Assembly: GCA_947487165.1 (NCBI GenBank)
Contig: CANKWX010000025.1
Location: 1-48,211, forward strand
Source of the DNA: Burkholderiales bacterium
GTDB taxonomy: Bacteria > Pseudomonadota > Gammaproteobacteria > Burkholderiales > Burkholderiaceae_E
Direction: 5' to 3'
DNA length: 48,211 bases
The notes under the pieces are model-generated. The model ran no database searches, was not told where the DNA came from, and saw only the letters and a list, made by a program, of their open reading frames with translations. Below, piece by piece: positions 1 through 8,371 of this stretch (its first letter is position 1; each line of letters opens with the position of its first letter). The translations under genes and the position numbers were made by a program.

Positions 1-44
1 CCTTTTCGTCAACTGAGTGCTTCGCGGTTAATGGTCTGCGGCCT

Positions 45-73
45 ATGCAAATGCGAATCTGTCGTATTTGCAT
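45..73. promoter_or_regulatory. Inverted repeat upstream of the iron-type binding protein gene
   Basis: The octamers ATGCAAAT (45-52) and ATTTGCAT (66-73) form a perfect inverted repeat with a 13-nt spacer, about 55 bp before the start of the binding-protein gene. The arms are A/T-rich in a GC-rich genome, which fits an operator. The gene product belongs to an iron-uptake family, so Fur is a natural guess, but the repeat does not match the classical Fur box well. The regulator is unknown. Confidence 0.35.
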
Positions 74-128
74 TCGATCGGATTCTCTCCTAGAGTGAGC
101 GGTCTTTCCTTCGACTGGGCACGCTCTG

Positions 129-1181
129 ATGGCAAACCGACTCTTCTCAGCGATACGCACCGCTACCGCAACGCTGACTGCCGCCCTCCTTCCGTTATTC
201 AGCCACGCTGCCGATCCCGTCCTCAATCTCTATTCCGCTCGGCACTACCAGACCGACGAGGCCCTTTACACGAATTTCACCAAACAGACCGGCATCCGCA
301 TCAACCGGATTGAAGCGGGTGATGAGGCGCTGCTCGAGCGACTGCGCAGCGAGGGTCGCAATTCCCCTGCCGATGTGCTCCTCCTCGTGGATGCCGCACG
401 ACTGTGGCGCGCGCAGATCGATGGCCTGTTCCAGCCGATCCGATCCAAGGTCCTCGACAACCGAATCCCGCCCGCACTGCGCGGCAAGGACGACGGCCAG
501 GGCGCAGAGTGGTTTGCGATGTCGACGCGAGCGCGGCTGATCGTCTACAACCGCGCGTCGGTCAATCCCGGCGACATCCGCACTTATCAGGACCTGGCTG
601 GCGCGACGCTAAAGGGCAAGGTCTGCACACGGTCGGGAGCCCATCCCTACATGTTGTCGCTGATCGGCGCTATGTCAGAGCATCTCGGCGAGGCAGCAAC
701 CGAGCAGTGGGCACGTGGCGTCGTCGCGAACTTCGCAAGACCGCCTCGCGGCGGAGACAGCGATCAGATCAAGGCGGTTGCCAGTGGCGAATGTGGCGTG
801 GCGCTCACCAACACCTACTACCTCGTGCGGATGATGCGATCTGATGCACCGCAGGATAAGGCCGCGGTTGCGAAAATCGGCTGGATCTGGCCGAACCAGT
901 CGTCATGGGGTGCTCATGTGAATATTTCTGGCGGCGGCGTGACGAAAAATGCGCCCAATCGCGAGGCCGCCATCAAATTCATGGAGTACCTGGTGAGCGA
1001 CCAGGCACAGTCCTATCTGGCCAACGGTAACAACGAATGGCCGGTCGAGGCCAGCGCCGTTGCTGACAATCCGACGCTGGCCTCGCTTGGCAAGTTCAAA
1101 GCCGACGAACTTCCGATCGCTCAGATCGGTCGCGCGCAGATCACCGCCGCCAAGATCATCGATCGGGTCGGCTGGCGATAG
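129..1181 (+). CDS. Fe(3+)-type ABC transporter substrate-binding protein (FbpA/FutA-like)
   Basis: Predicted periplasmic protein of 350 aa that captures ferric iron for an ABC importer. The first ~27 residues form a signal peptide: basic start, hydrophobic core, and cleavage after FSHA before ADPVLNLYSARHY. The opening NLYSARHYQTD and the later TNTYYLVRM, with its tyrosine pair, are typical of the FbpA/FutA/IdiA iron-binding branch of family 1 solute-binding proteins, where these tyrosines bind the metal. The length is normal. The permease and ATPase usually encoded alongside are not downstream: the next gene is convergent. They could lie to the left of the window or elsewhere. The start is the ATG at 129, with only a weak ribosome binding site. 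The fold and family are secure; the exact substrate is inferred. Confidence 0.88.
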   Translation: MANRLFSAIRTATATLTAALLPLFSHAADPVLNLYSARHYQTDEALYTNFTKQTGIRINRIEAGDEALLERLRSEGRNSPADVLLLVDAARLWRAQIDGLFQPIRSKVLDNRIPPALRGKDDGQGAEWFAMSTRARLIVYNRASVNPGDIRTYQDLAGATLKGKVCTRSGAHPYMLSLIGAMSEHLGEAATEQWARGVVANFARPPRGGDSDQIKAVASGECGVALTNTYYLVRMMRSDAPQDKAAVAKIGWIWPNQSSWGAHVNISGGGVTKNAPNREAAIKFMEYLVSDQAQSYLANGNNEWPVEASAVADNPTLASLGKFKADELPIAQIGRAQITAAKIIDRVGWR

Positions 1182-1185
1182 ACAG

Positions 1186-1205
1186 TGCCGGCGCGTGCGC
1201 CGGCA
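1186..1205. terminator. GC-rich hairpin between convergent genes
   Basis: TGCCGGCGC (1186-1194) and GCGCCGGCA (1197-1205) form a perfect 9-bp stem with a 2-nt centre. It lies between the stop of the iron-binding protein gene and the stop of the ridA-like gene. Its place between convergent genes suggests a shared terminator, although no T-run follows on either strand. Confidence 0.5.
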
Positions 1206-1212
1206 AGCCCTA

Positions 1213-1560
1213 TCAAACCGCAGCAATCACCTTGATTTCGACCCGATACTTCGGCGCGGCCAGCTTCGATTCGATCGTAGCGCGAGCCGGTGTGTGTCCG
1301 GCCGGCACCCAGGCATCCCAGACCGAATTCATGGCCGAAAAGTCGGCGATATCAGCCAGAAAAATCTGGGCGGACAGGATGCGCGTCTTGTCGCTGCCGC
1401 ACTCGGCCAGCAGTCGATCGATGGCCGCCAGGATCTGGCGGGTCTGACCAGCCGGATCCTGGCTCGCATCCTCGGCGACCTGACCGGCCAGGTAAATCGT
1501 CTGGTTATGGACCACCGCTTCCGACATACGGGAACCGACGTGAAATCGCTGAATCGTCAT
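1213..1560 (-). CDS. RidA family protein (reactive enamine/imine deaminase-like)
   Basis: A 115-aa protein of the YjgF/YER057c/UK114 (RidA) family. Members are small trimeric cytosolic proteins; the best-known ones hydrolyse reactive enamine/imine intermediates released by PLP enzymes. Visible family features are YLAGQVAED near residue 24, the central QILAAIDRLLAECG helix, and the C-terminal PARATIESKLA segment followed by VEIKVIAAV. That segment carries the conserved arginine that binds the substrate carboxylate in active members. It is slightly shorter than typical RidA (about 125-130 aa) and may belong to a divergent subgroup. It converges with the iron-binding protein gene and lies 45 bp downstream of comEC, so it could be read from the comEC operon. 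Its enzymatic activity is not certain. Confidence 0.88.
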   Translation of the reverse strand: MTIQRFHVGSRMSEAVVHNQTIYLAGQVAEDASQDPAGQTRQILAAIDRLLAECGSDKTRILSAQIFLADIADFSAMNSVWDAWVPAGHTPARATIESKLAAPKYRVEIKVIAAV

Positions 1561-1605
1561 GATGAATCGCCTCGGATGGAAACCGCGGATGGTAGCAGCC
1601 CAAGC

Positions 1606-4053
1606 TCACGATGGCGCCGGCGGCACTCGCCAGTAGCGCTCGGGATCATGCCTGCTGCGCGTGATCCGAGGGGCCTGTCCTGCCGAGAACCGGATCTGCA
1701 CCGCACCGTCGGCGTCGCTGCGCAAAATGCCGATGCCTCGATCGTGGTAGCGCTCAAGGACCTTTGAATTCGGATGCCTGAAGCGACTCCGGTAAGCGAC
1801 CTGAAAGATGGCCCAACGCGGTGACACCGCATCGATGAAGGCCTCGGTCGAGGAAGTGGCGCTGCCATGGTGCGGCACGAGCAGCACATCGGCCGCGAGG
1901 TCGTCCTGCGTGTAGATCTCAAGCAGCTTGCGCTCCTGGGGCGCTTCGATGTCGCCCGCCAGCAGCACCGTTCCGGACGGACTGCGAACCCTCAGCACAC
2001 AGCTCACTGCATTGGTCGGTGAGCCGCGAGCGCGCTCGGGCGGATCGGTCGGATGCAGCCATTCGAACTCGGTGTCCTCCCATCGCCATCGCTCGCCGCG
2101 CAGGCAACGCAAGGACTTGCGGGCGCCCGCAAGAATGCGGTGATCGGCAGGCAAGGACGACGCGACCCAATCGGGCGACATCGTCGCAATGATTGACGCA
2201 GCGCCGCCGGAATGATCGTCGTCGAGGTGAGAGATGACCAGCGCGTCGGGGCGCCCGATGCCCTGCGCACGCAGCCAGGGCATGATCACCCGGTTGCCGC
2301 CATCCGCATGAGGACCCATGCTCGGTCCGGTGTCATAGACCAGCGACCGCTCGCCGACCTGTACAACCACCGCCATGCCCTGACCGACGTCGAGCGCGGT
2401 GATCCAGAGCTCACCAGGGCCAGGACGGGCAAGCGGGGCAAACAACAGCGGCGTAAGCGCAAGCGCTCCCAGCGCACGTCGTGGTACACCGACCGGCGCC
2501 AGCAGCATTGCGCAGCCGGCACTCGAGACGATCAGCGCAAGCAGGCCGGGGCGCGGGAGGGGCATGAATGCGCCAGGCAGCTGCGACAGCCATTGCAGGC
2601 TGGAAAGCAGCCAGCGCGTAAGCATCGCGGTTGGCACGAGCAGCCAGGAGGCCAGTTCGGTCGACAGCAATGCGAGCGCGCCCCCGGCCAGCGCAAGCGG
2701 GGTCACAACAATGCTGACAAGCGGGATCGAATAGGCATTGGCGATCGGGCCAATCAGCGAGACCGAGCCGAAGAACCATGCCCCCAGCGGCAGCAGCGCG
2801 ATGGTCGCCGCCCATTGCGTGCGCACAGCGCTGTCGACGAAGGTGGCGATCCGGGTCAGGCCAAAGCGTGTCCCGGCGCAGACCCAGACGATGGCCAGCA
2901 CTGCGCCAAAGGACAGCCAGAAGCCGGCAGCCAGCGGCGCCCAGGGATCGAGCAAGGCGATGACTGCGGCAGACGCGCCGACTGCCGCGCCGATCGAAGC
3001 ACATCGCCCGCTGCCCAGCAGCAAGGCCGCCATGGCCAGCATGAAGCAGGTCCGCTGAGCCGGAATGCCCCATCCGGCGAGCAGCGCGTAGGCAAACGCC
3101 ACGCCGACCGAGGCGATGAGCCTAATGATCTGAACCGGCACCCGGCAGGTCAGGCCGCGCCTTGCCGCCCACCGGCGACGCCAGATCCAGGAAGCGAGGC
3201 TGCCGCCGAGACCGGCCAGCATGGTGATGTGCAAACCCGATATCGACATCAGATGGCCGACGCCCGTTTGATTGAACATCGTCCAGAGATCGGGAGCGAT
3301 AGCCGCCTGATCACCGATGGCCAGCGCCGCCAGCACACCGGCCTCGCGGGCATGCTCGCCCCCGCAGGCCTGAAAGATCGCCGAGCGGATGGCAAGACGC
3401 GCCCGTTCGATTGACACCATCAGCCCGGGCACATGGTCATCGATCAGCTCGCCGCTGCGCACCGAACCGACTGCTCCCACACCCTCTTCGAGCCAGCGAA
3501 GTTCGCGGTCGAAGGCATCGGGGTTGTTGCTTGCATGAGGCCGCTTGAGGCGCACCACGAAGCGCCAGCGCTGCCCGGGCAGCAGCTCCGGAATGGCATC
3601 GGCTGGGGCCTCGCGCTGAGCCGCTCGCCAGGCGGCCTGCCAGGCGAGCTGAATGCGGGGCGATATCTGGCACGAAGCGATCGGCTCGCATAATTCAACC
3701 TGAATGCTGAATCGCTGACCATGGGCGAGGCGAACCGGCAGCTCGTCGATCACGCCGCGCACGGTCAGATCGACACCCTCGAGCGCTGCAGGCAGCCGCT
3801 CGCCGAGTCGATCCGCCGCCCTGTAGCCGGCCGATGACCAGGCCATCCCTGCAAGGGCAATCAAGGCAAGCAAACCCGCCGTGCGCGGCGCAGTGCGTGC
3901 CGCCAGACACGCTGCCAGAGCAGACAGCAATGCCAGCAATCCCGCGGCAATGAGCCATGAATCGGCAGGCAGACGCGCCGACAACTGCAGTCCGAGCACA
4001 GAAAGGACCACCGCAGGCGCAAGCCAGATCGAGAGGACAGAGCGATCACGCAT
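1606..4053 (-). CDS. comEC: ComEC/Rec2 family DNA uptake channel
   Basis: Inner-membrane protein of 815 aa predicted to pass single-stranded DNA into the cytoplasm during natural transformation. The order is canonical: an N-terminal DUF4131-type region with several membrane spans (about 1-200), the polytopic Competence domain with GVGHLMSISGLHITMLAG (about 240-480), then a C-terminal metallo-beta-lactamase domain with LDVGQGMAVVVQ, ISHLDDDHSGGA (HxDDH metal motif) and LLVPHHGS. I chose the ATG at 4053, which has AAGG upstream. The open frame extends further left, but that part reads antisense through tatD and looks nothing like the family. It is last in the lolC/E-lolD-tatD-comEC run, 50 bp after tatD. 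The presence of comEC alone does not prove competence. Confidence 0.93.
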   Translation of the reverse strand: MRDRSVLSIWLAPAVVLSVLGLQLSARLPADSWLIAAGLLALLSALAACLAARTAPRTAGLLALIALAGMAWSSAGYRAADRLGERLPAALEGVDLTVRGVIDELPVRLAHGQRFSIQVELCEPIASCQISPRIQLAWQAAWRAAQREAPADAIPELLPGQRWRFVVRLKRPHASNNPDAFDRELRWLEEGVGAVGSVRSGELIDDHVPGLMVSIERARLAIRSAIFQACGGEHAREAGVLAALAIGDQAAIAPDLWTMFNQTGVGHLMSISGLHITMLAGLGGSLASWIWRRRWAARRGLTCRVPVQIIRLIASVGVAFAYALLAGWGIPAQRTCFMLAMAALLLGSGRCASIGAAVGASAAVIALLDPWAPLAAGFWLSFGAVLAIVWVCAGTRFGLTRIATFVDSAVRTQWAATIALLPLGAWFFGSVSLIGPIANAYSIPLVSIVVTPLALAGGALALLSTELASWLLVPTAMLTRWLLSSLQWLSQLPGAFMPLPRPGLLALIVSSAGCAMLLAPVGVPRRALGALALTPLLFAPLARPGPGELWITALDVGQGMAVVVQVGERSLVYDTGPSMGPHADGGNRVIMPWLRAQGIGRPDALVISHLDDDHSGGAASIIATMSPDWVASSLPADHRILAGARKSLRCLRGERWRWEDTEFEWLHPTDPPERARGSPTNAVSCVLRVRSPSGTVLLAGDIEAPQERKLLEIYTQDDLAADVLLVPHHGSATSSTEAFIDAVSPRWAIFQVAYRSRFRHPNSKVLERYHDRGIGILRSDADGAVQIRFSAGQAPRITRSRHDPERYWRVPPAPS

Positions 4054-4103
4054 CGGCACCGACCTTATCGGTTCATAGCGGGCGGCACAATCAGACCGAA
4101 GTC

Positions 4104-4946
4104 CTAAGGCGTCGGTCGAATCTCGGTGTCGCTCGCTATCTCTTTCACCGAAACCGACGGCGGCAGTGTCACTGCCAGACGCGGCAGAACCCTGATCGCA
4201 TTGGCGCCGGTCGCGGCAAGCACCGTCTCGATCGGCTCGCCGCGCAGATCGGCGAAGACCTGCGCAATCGCGGGCATCTGCTGCGGGGCATTTCGCTGAT
4301 GATTGATCCAGGACGGCGCGATATCGGGCGCATCGGTTTCGAGCACATACGCATCCGCCGAGAAGGCCGCAGCAAGCCGTCGAATCTGCAGCGCGCGCGT
4401 GAAGGTCATGGCGCCGCCAAATCCGAGCACGCAACCGAGATCGATGAAGGTCGAGGCCTGCTGGACGCTGCCGTTGAAGGCATGGGCGATACCGCTTCGC
4501 GGACGCAAGCGGCGAAGATGCTTGAGCACACTGTCCTGGGCACGGCGCACATGCATGATCACCGGCAGGTCAAAGTCGCGGGCGATGCGAAGCTGCTCGA
4601 CAAAAAAGCGCTCCTGTTTCGCCCGATCAAGGCCGGGCACGAAATGATCGAGTCCGATTTCGCCGATTCCGACCAGACGCGGATCGCCGATCGACCGGCC
4701 GACCGCCTCACGCAGGGCGATCAGTTCGGCATCGGCAGCCTGATCGACATGAAGCGGATGGATGCCGAGCGCATAGCGCACGCAGTGATGGCGCACAGAG
4801 AGCGCGGCGACCGTCGCAAAATTGAAGGCCCCGACCGCCGGCACCACGATGCAGGCCACCCCCGACGCCATGGCCGCATCGACCACGTCATCGCGGTCAG
4901 ACTCGAATTCGGCGGCATCGAGGTGGCAGTGGGTATCGATGAGCAT
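4104..4946 (-). CDS. tatD: TatD family metal-dependent hydrolase/deoxyribonuclease
   Basis: A 280-aa TIM-barrel amidohydrolase-superfamily protein. TatD enzymes are cytosolic 3'-5' exonucleases/deoxyribonucleases, also implicated in protein quality control. All metal-ligand motifs are visible: DTHCHLD at the N terminus (HxH), VGIGEIGLD (Glu), VIMHVRRAQ (His), IAHAFNGS (His) and VLETDAPDIAP (Asp). The protein is about 20 aa longer than the E. coli enzymes. It sits 22 bp after lolD and 50 bp before comEC on the same strand. The lolCD-tatD-comEC order makes co-transcription likely. I cannot distinguish TatD from its paralogues YcfH and YjjV by sequence alone, so the symbol is a family label. Confidence 0.9.
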   Translation of the reverse strand: MLIDTHCHLDAAEFESDRDDVVDAAMASGVACIVVPAVGAFNFATVAALSVRHHCVRYALGIHPLHVDQAADAELIALREAVGRSIGDPRLVGIGEIGLDHFVPGLDRAKQERFFVEQLRIARDFDLPVIMHVRRAQDSVLKHLRRLRPRSGIAHAFNGSVQQASTFIDLGCVLGFGGAMTFTRALQIRRLAAAFSADAYVLETDAPDIAPSWINHQRNAPQQMPAIAQVFADLRGEPIETVLAATGANAIRVLPRLAVTLPPSVSVKEIASDTEIRPTP

Positions 4947-4968
4947 CGCTGCGCATCCGGTCGGCCGA

Positions 4969-5697
4969 TCAGGCCGACGTGAGTCGCCCTTCGCGCAGGG
5001 CGAGGATGCGATCGGCGCGCTGCGCCAGCTCGAGGTCGTGAGTGACGATCACGAAAGCGGTGGCGCGTTCGCGACTGAGCTGCTCCATGAGTTCGAACAT
5101 CTGACGGGCCGTGCCGCGATCGAGATTGCCGGTGGGTTCATCGGCCAGCACACAGACCGGCTCGGTCACCAGCGCGCGGGCCAGCGCCACACGCTGTCGC
5201 TCGCCGCCGGAGAGTTCGCCCGGCTGATGCGTCAGCCGCGCGCCCAACCCGACCTGTCGCAACACCTCGGCGGCCCTCGCTTTCGCCTGGGCGATCGGCA
5301 TGCGTCGGATTCGCAGAGGCATCATGACATTGTCGAGTGCGCTGAACTCGGGCAGCAAATGGTGAAACTGATAGACGAACCCGAGCAGCCGATTGCGAGC
5401 CACGCCGCGTTGCGCCTCCGACATCTCGTCAAGGCGCTGTCCGGCAAGCCAGACTTCGCCACTGCTGGCAGTGTCGAGCCCGCCCAGCAGATGCAGCAGC
5501 GTGCTCTTGCCCGACCCCGAAGCGCCCACGATCGCCACCCGCTCGCCGGACTCGATCTGCAGGTCGACGCCCGACAGCACGGTGAGCCGGTCGGCACCCT
5601 GGTTGTAGTAGCGCGTCAGGTTGCGGCAGGCAAGCACCGGATCGACATCAGCGCCCTTGGCACCATCAGCGCCATCAGTCACCGGCTGCTCACTCAT
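4969..5697 (-). CDS. lolD: Lipoprotein-releasing ABC transporter ATP-binding protein
   Basis: A 242-aa ATPase of the LolCDE machine, which extracts outer-membrane-destined lipoproteins from the inner membrane and passes them to LolA. The Walker [10 protein letters not shown] (about 57-65), the Q-loop region [18 protein letters not shown], the signature [15 protein letters not shown] and the Walker [14 protein letters not shown] are all present. QFHHLLPEF is particularly typical of LolD. The gene overlaps the end of the upstream permease gene by 8 nt, so translation is probably coupled. The N terminus is rich in Gly/Ala/Asp and slightly longer than in E. coli LolD; a start a few codons downstream is possible. 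Confidence 0.94.
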   Translation of the reverse strand: MSEQPVTDGADGAKGADVDPVLACRNLTRYYNQGADRLTVLSGVDLQIESGERVAIVGASGSGKSTLLHLLGGLDTASSGEVWLAGQRLDEMSEAQRGVARNRLLGFVYQFHHLLPEFSALDNVMMPLRIRRMPIAQAKARAAEVLRQVGLGARLTHQPGELSGGERQRVALARALVTEPVCVLADEPTGNLDRGTARQMFELMEQLSRERATAFVIVTHDLELAQRADRILALREGRLTSA

Positions 5698-6946
5698 ACC
5701 GCAGCGCCTCGGCCGGCTTGACGCGCGAAGCGCTCAGACTCGGATAGATCGTGGCGGCGAAGGCCAGCACGCAGGAGGTCAGGCCGATCGAGATCACATC
5801 CGACCAGTGCAGATCGCTTGGCAGATAACTGATGAAGTAAACGCCTGCGGGCAGCACCTGGAATCCGAAGAATTTTTCGATCGCTGCCACCACCGGCCCG
5901 ATGTTCTGCGCGAGCACTACGCCAAGCGATACGCCAAAGAGCGTACCGAGCAGCCCGACCAGTGCACCCTGCACCACGAAGATCGCCATGATCGACCGGG
6001 GCGACGCCCCCAGGGTGCGCAAGATCGCGATGTCGCTGCGCTTGTCGGTCACGGTCATGACCAGCATCGAGACCAGATTGAAGGCAGCCACCGCGACGAT
6101 CAGGGTGAGAATAATGAACATCATCCGCTTTTCGATCTGCACCGCTGCAAACCAGTTGCGATTCTCGCGCGACCAGTCCCGGGCAAACAGGCTCTGATCA
6201 AGGCGGCTGCCGAGTTCGGCCGCCACCATCGGTGCCTGCTGCATGTCGGCGGTGCGCAGTCGAAGCCCAGAGACGCCTTCGACCCGAAACAGCTTGGCAG
6301 CGTCCTCGAGCGAGGTCAGCACGAGCGAACCGTCGTACTCGTAATGCCCTGACTGGAAAATCGCGACCACGGTGAACTGGCGAACCCGAGGGACGACGCC
6401 TGCCGGCGTGACCGTGCCTTGCGGTGCGATCAGCGCGATGCGATCGCCCAGATCGACATGAATCTGCTGCGCCAGCACCCCGCCGATGGCCACGCCGAAT
6501 TCGCCCGGCACCAGCGCCTCAAGCTTGCCTCGAATCACCTGCGCGGCGAGTTCGGAGACCCGGGGCTCGAGCGCCGGATCGATGCCCCGCACCAGCACAC
6601 CCCGCACGCTGTCGTCACGAGTCATCATCGCCTGCCCGGCCACATAGGGCGCGCCATCGACGACCAGCGGGTTGCGCTTGCTCTGCTCGAGCACCGATTT
6701 CCAGTCGAGCATCGGCGGGCCGGTGGCAATGACTTCGATGTGCGAGAGCACCGACAGCATCCTGTCGCGGACTTCTTTTTGAAAACCGTTCATGACCGAG
6801 AGCACAACGATGAGCGCGGCCACGCCAAGCGCGATGCCGGCTACCGACAGCGCCGAGATGAACGAGATGAAACCGTTGCGATTACCGGATCGCCGTCCAC
6901 TGCGGGTGTAGCGAAGGCCAACGAAGAGCTCGTAAGGCAGATTCAA
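5690..6946 (-). CDS. lolC: Lipoprotein-releasing ABC transporter permease (LolC/LolE), TTG start
   Basis: A 418-aa inner-membrane permease of the lipoprotein export complex. It has an N-terminal membrane helix ([30 protein letters not shown]), a large periplasmic domain and three C-terminal helices ([40 protein letters not shown]), as is usual for LolC/E of about 400-415 aa. No ATG gives the usual N terminus. The family-like sequence [15 protein letters not shown] begins at a TTG (6944-6946), so I take this as the start; the longer open frame from 7165 would add 73 unrelated residues. Only one permease gene is present here. Many proteobacteria use a single LolC/E-type permease as a homodimer; a second gene could lie outside the window. 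Confidence 0.9.
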   Translation of the reverse strand: MNLPYELFVGLRYTRSGRRSGNRNGFISFISALSVAGIALGVAALIVVLSVMNGFQKEVRDRMLSVLSHIEVIATGPPMLDWKSVLEQSKRNPLVVDGAPYVAGQAMMTRDDSVRGVLVRGIDPALEPRVSELAAQVIRGKLEALVPGEFGVAIGGVLAQQIHVDLGDRIALIAPQGTVTPAGVVPRVRQFTVVAIFQSGHYEYDGSLVLTSLEDAAKLFRVEGVSGLRLRTADMQQAPMVAAELGSRLDQSLFARDWSRENRNWFAAVQIEKRMMFIILTLIVAVAAFNLVSMLVMTVTDKRSDIAILRTLGASPRSIMAIFVVQGALVGLLGTLFGVSLGVVLAQNIGPVVAAIEKFFGFQVLPAGVYFISYLPSDLHWSDVISIGLTSCVLAFAATIYPSLSASRVKPAEALRYE

Positions 6947-7141
6947 ATTGGCTCGAGACGAGAAGGTTATTGGTGCGGACAGCCCCCGGGGCTGTCGAAC
7001 AGGACAGGCAATCCGCAATGGGTATCGCAGGCCGAGGCGTCGAAGTGTGCCATATTCGAAGCATTGCCCTGCAGGATCGAGGGCATGCATGGTCGATGAC
7101 GCGATGATCGCGTCGCCTCTTGCGCGGTAGCGCGCCCCTGC

Positions 7142-8371
7142 GTGCCCGCCCTGCCTTGTTGTCAACGCGTCTTTGTTCGACCCGAATTCGCCCCTTCCTG
7201 TGGCCGCTTTGCTTTGAACCCTGTCCGATCCGCTGACAGCCCTCCCGCGCTGCTGCTTGCCGCGAGCCTGGTCGATCCGGCCTGGCTGGGATCGGATCGG
7301 CTGGCGCAGGCAGCGCGTGCCCCCGGCTTTGCCGCACTCTCGCGAAGAGCATCGATCATCGCTTCAAGCGATGACACCGCGTCTCACCTGCCGGACCCGG
7401 GCCATGAGGACTGGCTGCAAAAGGCCTTCGGTCTGCCGCCGGGTGCCCCGATTGCGGCGTGTTCGGCACTGGCAGACGGCGCTTTGCAAGCCCACTGGCG
7501 CCTGGACCCTGTCAATCTGCATATCGGGCGCGACCATCTTGTGCTGACCGATCCGGCCAGGCTGGCGCTTGGCGCCGACGATGCACGCGCTCTCGCGGCC
7601 TCGATTGCCGGGCTCTTTCAGGACGAAGGGCTGACGCTGATTGCCGCGCATCCTTTGCGCTGGTATCTGCAGGAGGCAGAGCCCTCGCGCGGCCTGCGGC
7701 TGAAAACTCGCTCAATGCTTGCCGCACTCGGTCGCAGCATCGATGGCTGGCAGCCGACAGGCGACGATGCGCGCCGCTGGCGGCGAATCGTCAATGAGGT
7801 GCAAATGAGCTGGTACCGGCACCCGGTTAACGAGCGACGCGAGTCACAGGGCCTGATGCCGGTCAACAGTCTCTGGATCGAAGGCCCCTGCCCTGACCCG
7901 AGCGCGCAGGGCCCGGGCGCTCGGATTGAGGCTCCGACCGCATTGCAATCGGCGGCCGCGGGTCGAATCGCCGCTCGGCGCGGCACCGCCGTCCCGGCCG
8001 CAGGCGCCGATCAGGACAGCCGCAGCGCCGAACTGAGCGCCGAACTGAGCGCCGAACTGAGCGCCGAACTGACTACCGAACTGAGCGATCCGCGCATTGA
8101 AGCGTCGATGGCGCTGACCATCGATGATCGGCTCTTCGAAGCCCAGTGCGCGGGCGATCCGCAGCGGTGGATGCAGGCCTGGCAGTCGCTCGATGCGGCT
8201 TACTTCGGTCCGATGTCCCGTGCTCAGGCGCCTTGGCAGCGCGGCGCGACGCTGGTGCTCGCAGGCGACGGCCTGTGGCGCGAGCTGATGATCGATACAA
8301 GGCGTCAATGGCGCTTCTGGCAGCATCGCCCCACCCCGGATGCGCTGCTGAGCGGTGGGGCCGCGCGATGA
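7142..8371 (+). CDS. Uncharacterised protein upstream of recJ, with an internal AELS tandem repeat
   Basis: A protein of up to 409 aa. It resembles the poorly described gene often found next to recJ in betaproteobacteria, loosely annotated as RpfE-type or phosphoglycerate-mutase-like. I see no catalytic motif I can name. Readable elements include HPLRWYLQEAEPSRGLRLKTRS and VQMSWYRHPVNERRESQGLMPVNSLWIEG, both of which look like conserved core. A low-complexity linker follows in which AELS is repeated (8027-8086), then a C-terminal part ending WRFWQHRPTPDALLSGGAAR. The annotated start is a GTG at 7142; the family-like sequence begins only around residue 35, so a later start such as the TTG at 7214 is plausible. 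Its stop overlaps the recJ start (ATGA), so the two are probably co-translated. Function unknown. Confidence 0.7.
   Translation: MPALPCCQRVFVRPEFAPSCGRFALNPVRSADSPPALLLAASLVDPAWLGSDRLAQAARAPGFAALSRRASIIASSDDTASHLPDPGHEDWLQKAFGLPPGAPIAACSALADGALQAHWRLDPVNLHIGRDHLVLTDPARLALGADDARALAASIAGLFQDEGLTLIAAHPLRWYLQEAEPSRGLRLKTRSMLAALGRSIDGWQPTGDDARRWRRIVNEVQMSWYRHPVNERRESQGLMPVNSLWIEGPCPDPSAQGPGARIEAPTALQSAAAGRIAARRGTAVPAAGADQDSRSAELSAELSAELSAELTTELSDPRIEASMALTIDDRLFEAQCAGDPQRWMQAWQSLDAAYFGPMSRAQAPWQRGATLVLAGDGLWRELMIDTRRQWRFWQHRPTPDALLSGGAAR
8027..8086 (+). repeat. 12-bp tandem repeat inside the recJ-upstream gene
   Basis: Five consecutive 12-bp units lie head to tail. The first three are identical (GCCGAACTGAGC) and the last two carry point changes. 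Each unit adds four residues (AELS or a variant), so a change in copy number would keep the frame. The repeat falls in a linker between two more complex segments. Confidence 0.9.

Noticed and set aside
2212-3414. 400-aa open frame antisense to comEC
   Set aside because: Composition is dominated by Arg, Gln, Asp and His as expected for an antisense frame in GC-rich DNA; comEC is complete on the other strand.
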